Positions 11,798-23,869 of a stretch of DNA of 64,000 nucleotides are shown piece after piece. Each line of letters begins with the position of its first letter. Within the stretch, counting starts at the first letter, position 1. The notes beneath the pieces were generated by a model. It had not been told where the DNA came from and made no database searches. It worked only from the letters and a program-made list of their open reading frames with translations. The translations under genes were made by a program, and so were the position numbers. Source of the stretch: Balaenoptera acutorostrata (taxonomy: Eukaryota; Chordata; Mammalia; Artiodactyla; Balaenopteridae); NCBI RefSeq assembly GCF_949987535.1, contig NC_080067.1, positions 46,684,910 through 46,748,909 of the forward strand, written 5' to 3'.

Positions 11798-12115
11798 TAA
11801 TCAACCTCTGTGATTTATAGAGGAGCAGATGCCATAGTAAGAACACAGAGCAGCAGTTCAGGCACCCCCAAGCCATAAAAACAACCTTCAAATGGTATCT
11901 CCAGACATAGAGGGGTTCACACCTGTCCCTCGTTTCGAAGACAGAGCCATTCCGGACTCTTTTATTAGCTCATTTTTCTCCCATCAGGGACTGACACGCA
12001 AAGACTGCTTTTTCCTGCCCCATGCCAATCCCCCTTCCATTTCCCCCTTTTTCTTTCACAGTTCAGTTAATTTCACTTTGAACATTTTCTTTCTCATGCA
12101 CATGAGCAAATTCAT
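11736..12115. repeat. Duplicated 380-bp block, copy A (likely source)
   Basis: This block recurs at 14548-14927 in the same orientation with about 13 differences by eye, roughly 96-97% identity. It starts inside a MER5A relic and runs through apparently unique DNA (ctgtccctcgtttcgaagac, tcagggactgacacgcaaag). Copy A is continuous with its surroundings and has no flanking repeats, so it is probably the original. It contains a 101-codon ORF (11892-12197) whose start lies in the block. Nothing suggests that this is a protein gene. Confidence 0.85.
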
Positions 12116-12224
12116 CCAGACACCTTTTCTGGTCTCTTTTGCAAATCTTACTCAAGATTGGTTTTGGAGGGAAAATATTCTGTTTATTCATGAATAAAAG
12201 TAACCTTAAATATATTGATAAATT

Positions 12225-14190
12225 TTACTCATTCATTCAAAAAATAGTTATTTGGCACTTAGTGTGTGCTAGGCATAGTTCTAGGTTCTAGAAATTCAAC
12301 AGTGAGCAAGCCAGACAAGTTCCCTACCCTCATGGAGCTTACAGTGTAGTGGAGACAACATGATGATGAACTGATAGCACACAGAATGTAGGTAAGTGCT
12401 GTGGAGAAAAATAAAGCGGGACAGAGCACCAGAGCTTGGTGGGTGGGACCCAGGAGAGGCCGAGGGGAGCAGGCAAGGAAAGCCCCTGAACATAGGCCCG
12501 ATGGGCTGAAGTGAAGCCCTTCTCAGACCGGCAGGAAGAGCGCTCCAAGCCCAGGGACCAGCAAATGCAAGGACCCTGAAGCAAGAGTAAGTTTGGTCTG
12601 TTCAAGAAATGACAGAATGAGCAAGGCAGAGGATGGTAGGATGTAAGTTTGCAGGGATGAGGAAAGTCGTGAGGCTTATTTCAGATACTCTTTAGTGGTG
12701 GTATAAGGTGAAAAACAAAGGTTGACAATTGGGTTTGGGCAGATACAGTTTGTCAGTTCCTCCATAGGACCAGTTTTGGTGAGAACAAAAACCTCTTTGA
12801 AGTGGTTTAAGGGGAAATTGTGGAAGGTGAGAAAGTGGAAATTTTAAGTAAAGATGAGTTTTTCTTTCAATGTGCCATAGGGGTGAGCAAAGAGATGTAC
12901 CAGTAGCTAGAGGGTTAGGTGTTTAGGTAGAGATCTTTTTTTGAAGATGATAGAAATAACAACATACTGATATGCTAATGAATGACCCTCTAGAACGGGA
13001 GAAATCGGCGATGCAGGAGAGAGAATAATAATTGCAAGATGAGAGCTCTTGAGTAGGTGAGAGAGATGGGAACAGGGAGGAAGGCAGACAAGGGTTTTTT
13101 GGTTCTGTGGGTTAATAAATTGATTGTGGGAGAATATCTTCATTTTCTCTGATCGCATCTCTTTTAGTAAAATAGGTGAGGTCATGAGCTGAGAGTGAGA
13201 ACAAGGAAAGTGGTTTTGGAAATTTAAGAAAAGAGGGAAATATATGAAATAGTCCACTCAGAGACTGAGACTGAATTAACTAGGAGAATATAGTAAAAAT
13301 TCAGCGATGAGTGTCCTGAGATTTATGATCATAAATTCAAGGTGAGACAGCCAGGAAGACTGCATTTATAGAGTATACACATGAAGTCAAAAGAGGGTTG
13401 GATTTTACCAGATTTGGAGATTTTCCAGGCAAGGCAACAGAGGGAAGAACAAGGGAAGAATTTCTGTGTTGGGCAGGGTAAGAGGGATATGAGGACTTAA
13501 GCGGGAGTGAGGGACACTGAAAAAGTGATGGAGTTAATGGATCAGAACTTTGGTGGGCTGAAGAAATTTTGGGAGTCCAAGTGCCAGTGAGAATGATCTA
13601 GAAAGTTAGGAGGTGGTGGTTGGAGAAAAAGATGCTTCAAGTCAAGGTTTCTGAAGTGGTTCAAGGTTCACTACGTGGCAGGGCTTCAAATGGATGCTCT
13701 GTGTGGATGGTGACGATGGCAGTGGCAGAGAAGGTGATAGAAGGAGAAGTGCTCATCCTCATGTCCACCAGGAGGACAGTAGTAAATGATCGCAACATAC
13801 AGCAGGGGGTCGGATAGTCTACCTGCAGGTGCTTCCAAGGAGCTGGATGTTTGCAGCAAGGGAAGTGGTGTGGAAGCAGCACTGAGGGAAGAGAAAAAGA
13901 AGAGCTCGGCCCTGCCCTTTGATCCTTTGGTGTTAGGGGTGTGAGAGAAGACGGAGCCAGGCTTCAGCTGGAACAAGGAGATGAAGGGAATGGTCAAAAA
14001 AGAGTTCTGAGCATCAGGAGATTTTGCTGGTGAGAAGTTCCAGTGGACATAGTAGAAAGGTTAGAAAGGGGATAGCAAAGGGGAGAAATAGGAGATGGGG
14101 GGCAGCTTAGGGGATGTCTAGAGGCAAATTGGGATGAGTCCTGACAGTGAGGCTTAGACTTTTCATGATGACAGGGAAAACAGGACGTAC
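12225..14190 (-). mobile_element. Long antisense L2 (CR1-like LINE) relic with internal deletion
   Basis: Reading right to left gives L2 coding and then 3' sequence. The 3' end is ttactcattcattcaaaaaa, followed by gcacttagtgtgtgctaggc and ccctcatggagcttacagtg, the usual L2 3' tail in reverse. From about 12700 the text matches the more 5' ORF2 region (gatgatagaaataacaacat, cgatgcaggagagagaataa, tgagctgagagtgagaacaa), so roughly 1 kb of consensus is missing between the two parts. All frames are broken. It is an ancient element with no functional product. Confidence 0.75.
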
Positions 14191-14547
14191 AAAATGGTGA
14201 ATGATGATTTTTTTCTTTTTTTTTGAATTGAAGTATAGTTGATTTACAATGTTGTGTTAATTTCTGCTGTACAGAAAAGTGATTCAGTTATACATATATG
14301 TATATGTGTATGTTTATATAGATAGATATATATTCTTTTTCATGTTCTTTCCCATTATGGTTTGTCTCAGGATACTGAATATAGTTATAGTTCCCTGTGC
14401 TATACAGTAGGACCTTGCTGTTTATCCATTCTATATGCAATAGTTTGCATCTGTGAACCGCCAACTCCCACTCCATCCCTCCCTCACCCCCAGCAACCAC
14501 AAGTCTGTTCTCTATGAGTCTGTGTGTGTTTCGTAGATAGTCATTTG

Positions 14548-14927
14548 TAAATGAGGAGGGGCCCAGATTCCCAGGATAAGTGATGTTGCAGCTAGACATG
14601 AGAACTACAATAATCAACCTCTGTGATTTATAGAGGAGCAGATGCCATAGTAAGAACACAGAGCAGCAGTTCAGGCACACCCAAGCCATAAAAACAACCT
14701 TCACATGGTATCTCCAGACATAGAGGGGTTCACACCTGTCCCTCGTTTCAAAGACAGAGCTATTTCGGACTCTTTTATTAGCTCATTTTTCTCCCATCAG
14801 GGACTGACATGCAAAGACTGCTTTTTTCTGCCCCATGCCAATCCCCCCTCCATTTCCTCCTTTTTCTTTCACAGTTCAGTTAATTTCACTTTGAACATTT
14901 TCTTTCTCATGCATATGAGCAAATTCA
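14548..14927. repeat. Duplicated 380-bp block, copy B, inserted in L1
   Basis: Homologous to 11736-12115. It interrupts L1 3'-UTR sequence. The uninterrupted L1 text, seen at 20.22 kb, reads gtagataggttcatttgtgc. Here tcatttgt appears on both sides (14541-14548 and 14925-14932), as if the insertion duplicated 8 bp of target. The copy has no poly(A) tail. Most differences from copy A are C-to-T or G-to-A changes. Confidence 0.85.
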
Positions 14928-15339
14928 TTTGTGTCATATTTTATTTTTATTTTATTATTTTATTATTGATAATTTATTATTTATAATTTTATTACTTTAT
15001 AATTTTTATTTTATATTGGAGTATAGTTGATTTACAATACTTTGTTAGTTTCAGGTGTACAGCAAAGTGATTCAGTTATACATATACGTATATCCATTCT
15101 TTTTCGTATTCTTTTCCTGTATAGGTTATTACAGAATATTGAATAGAGTTCCCTGTGCTACAGAGTAGGTCCTTGTTGATTATGTATTTTATATATAGTA
15201 GTGTGTGTATGTTAATCCCAAACTCCTAATTTATCCCCGCCTCACCTTTCCCGTTTGGTAACCATAAATTTGTTTTCGAAGTCTGTGACTCTGTTTCTTT
15301 TTTGTAAATAAACTCATTTGTATCGTTTTTGTAGATTTC

Positions 15340-18300
15340 ATGTGTAAGTGATAACATATGTTTGTCTTTCTTTGACTTACTTTGCTTAGTATGATAATCT
15401 CTAGGTCTGTCCATGTTGCTGCAAATGTCATTATTTTGTTCTTTTTTATGTCTGAGTAGTATTCCATTGTATATATGTTCCATATCTTCTTTATCCATTC
15501 ATCTGTCAGGTTGTTTCCATGTCTTGGCTATTGTAAACAACACTGCCATAAACATTGGGGTGCATGTATCTTTTTGAATTATAGTTTTCTCTGGATATAT
15601 GCCCAGGAGTGGGATTGCTTTATCATACAGTAATTCTATTTTTAGTTTTTTGAGGAACCTCCACACTGTTTTCCATAGTGGCTACACCAACTTACATTCC
15701 CACCAACGGTGTAATAGGGTTCCCTTTTCTCTACACCCTCTCCAGCATTTGTTATTTGTAGACTTTCTAATGATGGCCCTTCTGACTCATGTGAAGTGGT
15801 ACCTCATTGTGGTTTTGATTTGCATTTCTCTAATGATTAGCGATGTTGGGCATCTTTTCATATGCCTACTGGCTGTCTGTATGACTTCTTTGGAGAAATG
15901 TCTATTTAGATCTTCTGCCCATTTTTCGATTGGGTTGTGTGTTTTTTTGTTGTTGAGTTGTGTGAGCTGTTTATGTATTTTGGAAATTAAGCCCTTGTTT
16001 GTCTCATTGTTTGCAAATATTTTCTCCCATTCCATAGATTGCCTTTTCGTTTTGTTTATGGTTTCCTTTACTGTGCAAAAGCTTATAAGTTTGATTAGGT
16101 TCCATTTGTTTGTTTTTGTTTTTATTTCTATTCCTTTGGGAGACTGACCTAAGAAAACATTGGTATGATTTATGTAAGAGAATGTTTTGCTTATGTTCTC
16201 TTCTAGGAGTTTTATGATGTCATGTCTTATATTTAAGTCTTTAAGCCATTTTGAGTTTATTTTTGTGTATGGTATGAGAGTGTGTTCTAACTTCATTGAT
16301 TTACATGCAGTTGTTCAACTTTCCCAACACACTTGCTGAAGAGACTGTCTTTTCTCCATTGTATATTCATGCCTCCTTTGTTGAAGATTAATTGACCGTA
16401 GGTGTGTGGGTTTATTTCTGGGCTTGCTGTTCTGTTACATTGATCCATATGTCTGTTTTTGTGCCAATACCACACTGTTTTGATTACTGTAGCTTTGTAG
16501 TATTGTCTGAAGTCTGGGAGGGTTATGCCTCCTGCTTTGTTCTTTTTCCTCAGGATTGCTTTGGCAATTCTGGGTCTTTTATGGGTCCATGTAAATTTTA
16601 GGATTATTTGTTCTAGTTCTGTAAAAAATGTCATGGGTAATTTGATAGGGATCACATTAAATCTGTAGATTGCTTTGGGTAGTATGGCCATTTTAACAAT
16701 ATTAATTCTTCCAATCCAAGAACATGGGATATCTTTTCATTTCTTTGAATCAGCTTCAACTTTCTTTATCAATGTCTTATAGTTCTCAGTATATAAGTCT
16801 TTCACCTCCTTGGTCAGGTTTATTCCTAAGTTTTTTTCTTTTTTGATGCAAAGGGATTTTCTTTAAAGGGATTTTTTAAAGGGATTTTTTTAGAACTTTC
16901 CCTTTCTGATATTTCATTGTTGGTGTAAAGAAATGCAACACATTTCTGTATGGTAATTTTGTATCCTGCTACCATACTGAGTTTATCAGTTCTAGTAGTT
17001 TTTGTGTGGAGTCTTTAGGGTTGTCTATATATGGTATCATGTCATCTATGTATAATGACAGTTTTACCTCTTCCTTCCCAATTTGGATACCTTTTGTGTC
17101 TTTTTCTTGTCTGATGGATGTGGCTAGGACTTCCAATACTATGTTTAATAGAAGTGGTGAGAGTGGGCATCCTTGTCTTCTTCCAGATTTTAGTGAGAAG
17201 GCTTTTAGCTTTTCACTGTTGAGTATTATGTTGGCTGTGGGTTTGTCATAAATTGCTTTTATTATGTTGAGATATGTTCCCTCTGTACCGACTTTTTTTT
17301 TTAATTTATTTATTTTTATTTTATTTTTGGGTGTGTTGGATCTCCGTTTCTGTGTGAAGGCTTTCTCTAGTTGCGGCAAGCGGGGGCCACTCTTCATCGC
17401 GGTGCGCGGGCCTCTCTTGTTGCGGATCACAGGCTCCAGACACGCAGGCTCAGTAGTTGTGGCTCACAGGCCTAGTTGCTACGCAGCATGTGGGATCCTC
17501 CCAGGCCAGGGCTCGAACCCGTGTCCCCTGCATTGGCAGGCAGATTCTCAACCACTGCGCCACCAGGGAAGCCCTGTACCCATGTTGGTAAGAGTTTTTA
17601 TCGTGAATGGATGTTGAATTTTGTCAAATGCTTTTTCTGCATCTATTGAGATGATTATGTGACCTTTGTCTTTTCTTTTGTTCATGTGGTGCATTGCACT
17701 GATTGATTTGCATATGTTGAACCATCCTTGGGAACTTGGGATGAATCCCACTTAGTCATGGTGTATGATCTTTTTTTTATGTGTTATTGGATTTGGTTTT
17801 GCTAATATTTTGTTGAGAATTTTTGCATCTATATTCATCAAAGATACTGGCCTGTAATTTTCTTTTTTGGTGGTATCTTTATCTGGTTTTGGTGGCTTCA
17901 TAGAATGTCTTTGGGAGTGTTCCGTCCTCTTCAGTCTTTTGGAAGAGTTTGAGAAGTATTGGTAAAAGTTCTTCTTGGTATGTTTGGTAGAATTTGCCTG
18001 TGAATCCATCTGGTCCTGGACTTTTGTTTGTGGGGAGTTTTTTTTTGTTTTTTTACAGATTCTATTTCACTTCTAGTGATTGGTCTGTTCAAATTATTTA
18101 TTTCTTCTTGATTCACTTTTGGTGGGCTGTATGTTTCTAGAAACGTGTCCATTTCTTCTAGGTTGTCGAATTTGTTGGCATATAATTGTTCATAGTATTC
18201 CCTTATGGTTTTTTGTGTTTCTGTGGTATTGGTTGATATTTCTCCTTTTTCATTTCTTATTTTGTTTATTAGGGTTCTCTCTCCTCTTGGTGAGCCTGGC

Positions 18301-18706
18301 CAGAGGTTTGTCAATTCTGTTTACCCTTTCAAAGAACCAGCTCTTGGTATTATTGATTTTTTTCTATTGTTTTTTAATCTCTATTTATTTTCTCTCTGAT
18401 CTTTATTATTTCCTTCCTTCTGATGACTTTAGATTTTGTTTGTTCTTCTTTTTCTAATTCTTTTAGGTGGTAGGTTAGGTTGTTTGAGATTTTTCTAAGG
18501 CCTGTATTGTTATGAACTTCCCTCTAAGAACTGCATCCCCCAGATTTTGTATGGCTGTGTTTTCATTGTCATTTACCTCAAGGTATCTTTTAATTTCCTT
18601 TTTGATTTCCTTGTTGACCCATTGGTTTTTTGGTAGCATGTTGTTTAGTCTCCATGTAATCATTTCTCTTTTTTTTTTCCTGTGGTTGATTTCTACTTTC
18701 ATGCTG
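15340..18706 (-). pseudogene. L1 ORF2 remnant (endonuclease lost; RT and C-terminal part broken)
   Basis: ORF2p makes the endonuclease/reverse transcriptase that copies L1 RNA at nicked nuclear DNA. Here the 5' part, including the endonuclease domain, is absent. Fragments of the RT core are readable: [28 protein letters not shown], and the catalytic box as YIDD in place of the usual FADD (about 17030-17050). The thumb/C-terminal part gives [17 protein letters not shown] and [12 protein letters not shown]. Stops and frameshifts split it into at least six pieces (for example 15787-16296, 16293-16691, 16969-17430), and a SINE interrupts it. It is non-functional. Confidence 0.85.
17290..17573 (-). 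mobile_element. CHR SINE nested in L1 ORF2
   Basis: Tail first (tttaatttatttatttttat), then tctagttgcggcaagcgggg and the tRNA-like head in reverse ending ccaccagggaagccc. TSD ctgtacc at 17283-17289 and 17574-17580. The interrupted L1 text on both sides joins in the right order. Confidence 0.9.
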
Positions 18707-18717
18707 TGAATGATGAT

Positions 18718-19399
18718 CTTTTAGGGGAACTTGAGTGTAACCTCCTTTTAGGGATTGTTTTCTGGGCTAGGGATTGCTGGCTGCCCACCCTCATATCTTA
18801 GAACCTCTGATTTTTATTTGGGCACAATGCTGTCTAGAATAAAAACTATATTTGCCAGCCTTCCTTGCAGCCACATGGGGCCTTGTGGGACTTTGTATGA
18901 CTGCTTGGGATTTGGAGTCTAGGGCAGGTTTGCCTGATTTCCTGGTTTGGACCATGTGCTGGTTGCAGCTGTCAAGGAAGGCTGAGAAAGGGAGTATCTG
19001 GGCTGCATGCAATAGCATCAAGTCAAACAATCTATATGCCCAACAGTAGGGAAGAATTGTAGTAAGCTAAAGGTTCAAAATAACCTGTAATAACCTAAAA
19101 ACCCACCCACTGATGATTAGTCAGAACAACTTCAGTGCTTCAAATTAAGGGATTAGAAGGAAAAATGAAAAAAAATCTGTCTAAAAATCAGAATGAGCTA
19201 AATGTACTTCAGCCTTATACATAAAAATTGAAAATTGAACAAATAAGGGCAAGAAAACATAATTGCCTTAAAATGAATTAGAACATTTAAAATAGAAAAC
19301 ATACCACAAATCCCCTATAAGCTCAGATTTGGCAGAAGGGGTGTGGTTTATTTTTTAATGTTTATCTTATGTATATAAAAGCAATAGAGGTTTGTTCTA
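18718..19399. other. Stretch without a securely recognised repeat
   Basis: The part around 18830-18990 (tatttgccagccttccttgc, agccacatgggg) has the feel of an old DNA-transposon relic, but I cannot name it. The rest is unique-looking and A-rich. No gene supported. Confidence 0.4.
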
Positions 19400-19745
19400 G
19401 TGAAATCAGAAAGTACAGACAACCAAAAGTAGATTTAAAAATCCATAATTCTATTTAGAGACAAATACTGCTTCTACCATCATATATATTTTTTGCCAGA
19501 ATCCTTTTTGTATACATACGTAATCATATATTATTATTTTCTATAGAATTGGAATTATTCTGTACATGCTGTTTTATAACTTTACTATCATTTATTTAAG
19601 CCACCCACTAATTTGGGGTATTTCGGTTATTCCAACAAGTCCCTGTAATGGCCTTTAATTTGTTATGACTAGTCATTCATTTACTATTAGACATTCAGGT
19701 TGTTTTTACTTTTCGCTGTTGACAACAGTAGGAATAATTGGTCAA
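19400..19745 (-). mobile_element. Possible very old L1 (L1ME/HAL1-like) fragment
   Basis: Short matches to old L1 3' text in reverse: catgctgttttataacttta, tagacattcaggttgttttt, and a run resembling 'ttcgctgttgacaacagtagg'. Strongly diverged. It could be chance AT-rich similarity. Confidence 0.35.
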
Positions 19746-19990
19746 ACATGAATTAGGAATTATATGAGAGATCAGAAATAAATAAGCCAATATTTAAAAA
19801 ATTAAGTTTATTTAGGAGGTTCTTCTAACCAACCTGCACTTAATTGACTTGTGAGGTTAACTAAGTGTTCCTGGCCCCCATGTAAAACATGCCGATGGAC
19901 ATCCATGGGAAGCTGGACCCCCACGAAGACAGCTGCTCTCTGGAACATACTTTGCTGGAATGCCAGTTCCACTGGGGCTAGCTAGGAGTT

Positions 19991-20675
19991 GTATTTTTTT
20001 CTTTTACATTCTTTTTTAAAATATTCTTTTCCATTATGGATTATCACATCATACTGAATATAGTTCCCTGTGCTATATTAGGACCTTGTTGTTTGTCCAT
20101 TCTAAATGTAATAGTTTGCACCTACCAACCCCAAATTCCCTGTCCATCCCTCTCCCTCTCCCCCTTCCCCTTGGCAACCACAAGTCTGTTCTCTATGTCT
20201 ATGAGCCTGTTTCTGTTTTGTAGATAGGTTCATTTGTGCCATATTTTAGATTCCACATATAAGTGATATCATTTGATATTTGTCTTTGTCTGACTTACTT
20301 CACTCAGTATGATAATCTCTAGGTCCATCCATGTTGCTGCAAATGGCATTATTTCATTCTTTTTGTGGCTAAGTAATATTCTATTGTGTATACGTACCAC
20401 ATCTTCTTGATCCATTCATCTGTCGATGGACGTTTAGGTTGTTTCCATTTCTTGGCTATTGTGAACAGTGCTGCTATGAACATAGGAGTGCATGTATCTT
20501 TTTGAATTATGATTTTGTCTGGATATATTCCCAGCAGTGGGATTGCTGGATCATATGGCAATTCTATTATTTGTAGTTTTCTAAGGAACCTCCACACTGT
20601 TCTCATAGTGGTTGTACCAACTTACTTACATTCCCACCAACAGTGCAGGAGGGTTCCCTTTTCTCCACACCTTCT
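19991..20675 (-). mobile_element. 5'-truncated L1 3' end with TSD
   Basis: It starts with a T-rich tail, then ccattatggattatcacatc, gttccctgtgctatattagg, cttggcaaccacaagtctgt and the end of ORF2 in reverse. It stops at ttctccacacctt. A perfect 10-bp TSD, gctaggagtt, is at 19981-19990 and 20676-20685. A C-terminal ORF2 fragment of about 85 codons (20349-20606: [15 protein letters not shown]) is still readable. Confidence 0.9.
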
Positions 20676-20883
20676 GCTAGGAGTTTTCTGTGTCTAATTT
20701 AACTTAAATACTGAGTGCTTTAGAACATGTGTGGCATTTATTGAATGACTGACTGAATGAATAAATAGGGAGAAATATATAAAAAATCAAGAAGTATTCT
20801 GCACGTAGATTGTTTTCTGCACTTGTCTTTAAATGGATGACATTTTACTCTGCTTAGAGAACCTGAAACGGGATCGTCAAGAT

Positions 20884-21045
20884 CAGTGGTTCTCAAACTT
20901 CAGTCAGGATCATCTGGAGAACTAGGCACCACCTTGGGGTTTGATTCAGTGAGTCTGGAGTGGGCCCTGAAAATTTGTATTTCTGTTAAGTTCCCAGGTG
21001 TTACTGACTCTGCTGGTCCAGGGAACACATTTTGAAAGGAACTGT
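20884..21045. mobile_element. MER5A hAT-Charlie relic
   Basis: Consensus-like ends: cagtggttctcaaacttcag at the left and ggaacacattttgaaaggaa at the right. In between are ggatcatctggagaactagg, ttgattcagtgagtctggag and gttcccaggtgttactgact. Confidence 0.8.
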
Positions 21046-21149
21046 TCCAGATAATACCTGATGGATGTGGTTTATGTGAAAAGACAATCTGGAACTTGGA
21101 TATCAGGCAACCACCAGTCTCAAATGTGCTGGCTAATGGAGTTTTTATT

Positions 21150-21600
21150 GTCCTTAGAGACCCGGGAAAACTGAGTCACAATGGCTGAAGCCTTCACCTT
21201 AGGTACCATCTTCAGCTAAAGACAAAAGAGGATGTTGGGGTAGTGGTTTGGAACCTCAAAGTGGAGGAAGGCAATTCACATGGGGATGGAAAAGCAAATG
21301 TTTGGTAAACAAATGTTTGTTGGGTCATACAGAGACAAGGGGACACAAAATGGATTCTATTTCTCAGCCTTGCTGTTTCCCCCACCATACCTGGCCCATG
21401 TGCTTTGCAGATATCTCTAGTGATGGCTCTATTCCAGGAACAGGCCCTCTATCTAAATTCTTTCAGGCAGTTAGGGAGAAGGTCGAAGTTTCTTCCTGAG
21501 TCTTTTGGGTCTTGATTGTTTTCAGCTCCAAATAATTTGCATGTCAAAGAGATATTTTGGGGTGGCAAATTTTGTTCCCTGACATTTTGTTCCCTGTCAA
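21150..21600 (+). mobile_element. LTR-like relic, copy A of an inverted pair
   Basis: The order of motifs is ggaaaactgagtcacaatgg, gaggaaggcaattcacatgg, ggaaaagcaaatgtttggta, ggacacaaaatggattctat, gcagatatctctagtgatgg, and a final part 'gagatattttggggtggcaaattttg' (split: gagatattttggggtggcaa, attttgttccc). The same series runs in reverse at 23870-24300. Length and texture suggest an old ERVL-class LTR, but I cannot name the family. The ORF at 21248-21499 lies within it and is not a gene. Confidence 0.6.
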
Positions 21601-23419
21601 GGGAGGCTGTGAAACTGAGTATCTGGGCTTTTCAGTGTCTGTAGCAGGAGGTAGACTCTGCCTCCGACCCATTATTGAAGTGATGAAGATATCTCTGTAT
21701 CTGTTAAGTATCCGCTGGAGATGACTTTTGAGTTTTTGACCTTGAGTGAAAGGGAGAATGATAATGCTGTTGGCAGAAGTTAGGATGCTGTCAGGGGAAA
21801 CCAGTTTGGGAAACTATTTGCTGTATTCTTTTACGTGTGTCGTTTATGGCTATTTAAGTATGGCATAGGATAATCTAGGCAGTTCCAAGCAGTCATATTG
21901 TCAGATGCCAAGTGGTCTGGTTTAATGACTAACTTGTCATCTTAAGGAAAACCTTAGATCAGTCTGGAACAAGACTGAGTAATTCCAGGTCTTGGTAGCT
22001 GGTTTTATTCTGGCTCTAAAATTCTCTTGATGGGATTAAAGGGGGAAAAAAAAAATCAGTTGGACAAGTAGGAAGCAAACAAGCAGATATATTTTGCAGT
22101 TTTGCTTTTCTAGTATTATAAATTACTTCTTCTCTTCTAGATTAAATAATAAAAACCTATTACTAACAATCTCAAAATAAAATTATTCATGTCCTGAAGA
22201 ACGTACCAGGATTTAGAATGGCTCAGGACCACAGGAAGCAGGATCCCAGTCTCATACACAAGGAAACAGTTTTGATGAAAAAATTCAGAAGAGAATATCA
22301 TAGAGCCTATTTGGAAAATATAATAGAAGACTATAATAGAAAATATAATAGAAGGAAAGTGATATGTAACTAAAGGCTCTTATTTTACAAATTACTTTGA
22401 ATATGTAAGTAAGTAGCTTTTGCATTCAAGACAAATAACACTACTGAAAAAATTTCTATGTGTTGGAAGACATTTCTACAATCCAGTTTGCACATTAAAA
22501 ACAACGTAATGAAAGTGCCTCACATTGTATTTGAAATGACCACAAATGCCATACTTATGCACGACAGGATTGATTTTCACCTGGGACTCACTGTTCTAGT
22601 TGTTTACAGCCAGCATCTGTTCTAATTGTTCAGCATCTGTGCCTTGCTGGTTGTTAATGTTTTTATTATCATCCCTGCTAGAGCATGTATTTATTTGCCA
22701 AATAGCAAAAAGTATGTACAAATTAATATAACAGGAACAAAACACATAAAATATTATTTAATCTGATGTAGTTCTTACTGTTATTCTTGTACTTCACTCT
22801 CTCTTCCCTCCCCTTTTTTTTCTTTCACAGCAAATCATAAAGGTGACTTTGTTGTCACCTTCATTAGAGTCACAGGATTCAAAAGGACTTTTTTGAGGGA
22901 GATTTTTGACAGGCATCTTTGAAGAGATGTCTGGGGAGACTTGGAGCGCCTAGATGACACTTTAGGAAATTGAGCAAGAATGAATAAACTCATTGGCAGT
23001 GTTAGCAAGACTATTAGAAACCTTTTCTTTAGTGTACATTTTTATGAAGAATAAATATTGACCATTAATTTATATCACTGTAATACAGGGATAATTCGTA
23101 AAGCATTGTGGGTAGAAAGTGATATGATCCCAGTAAGCCCAGAACTGATGGGGTTGACCTGAAAGTTATTTCATACTTGCACTTATTAATAATGAGTTAC
23201 AAAGGTACATGGCTTTTTAATAAAGACCTTGCCCTCTAAGAGAATTGATTTTAGTTTTTATGACTCTATTGAAATTTTAAAAAGCTGCTTGTGAACGGAG
23301 CCACGCTTTCTCAGTAAATGCCACTCAAAATATGACATGATTGCTACTTCTTGGCAAAACAAACACAATTATGGTGCAATGAGGGGTACAATGCAAATAT
23401 ACTAATAATAGTTTAGATT
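21601..23419. other. Stretch without a recognised gene or repeat
   Basis: Unique-looking. There is a small local repeat of aatataatagaag units at about 22317-22355. At 22801-22861 a long pyrimidine tract ends in cag and is followed by a short perfect hairpin (aaggtgac, 6-nt loop, gtcacctt). No exon can be claimed from this alone. Confidence 0.45.
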
Positions 23420-23645
23420 TTTTAGTACATTCTATGTGCCTGCACTCTTTTATGCATTCTAGATGTAGTAATTCATTTAGTCTTCACAAACACCCTATGA
23501 GGAAGGAATAATTAATATGTTCATTTTTATAGATGAAGAGACGGCAGCACAGAAAGGTAGAGTAACTTGCTCTAGACCACACACATGTAAGTGGCCACAC
23601 TGGGCTTCTACTGCTAATAGTCTGGCTCCAGAGCCTATAGTCTAG
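23420..23645 (-). mobile_element. MIR SINE
   Basis: Reverse MIR: gtacattctatgtgcctgca, aattcatttagtcttcacaa, ccctatgaggaaggaataat, gagtaacttgctctagacca, ggctccagagcctatagtct. Confidence 0.8.
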
Positions 23646-23869
23646 TAAAGCTCTGTGTCGTATTGTGTTACACTTAGTAAGCCATATTTCACTGCCCTAA
23701 TCTGCTTATGACTCATAATATTCATTTTGAATCCAGATTATTGTACCAACAAGACAGAGGGAAATAAGAATCTCTCAAAACCCAGCTGTTGCTTCCTAGG
23801 GTATCACTTCACATGTGCTCAGAGTCTTCTTTCCAGCCTTCTCACCTTGCCGCTATGATTTCTGTATAG

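Larger units (their letters stand above)
14209..18706 (-). mobile_element. 5'-truncated L1 compound, bounded by a TSD
   Basis: Eleven bases, tgaatgatgat, occur immediately left (14198-14208) and right (18707-18717), so the whole interval entered or now sits at one L1-type target site. Left to right: an L1 3' end (14209-14548: ttgaattgaagtatagttga, attcagttatacatatatgt), the duplicated 380-bp block, a short L1 continuation (catttgtgtcatatttta), an AT-rich tract, then a second L1 3' end (from about 15010, attggagtatagttgattta). ORF2 follows in reverse and breaks off at about 18706. A second 3' end inside one TSD pair implies either a nested L1 or a rearrangement. A CHR SINE lies in ORF2. Confidence 0.85.

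Noticed and set aside
11892..12197. 101-codon ORF with a similar ORF at 14705-14986
   Set aside because: The similarity comes from the 380-bp DNA duplication; differences are not biased to silent sites by eye, and the 3' ends of the two frames are unrelated.
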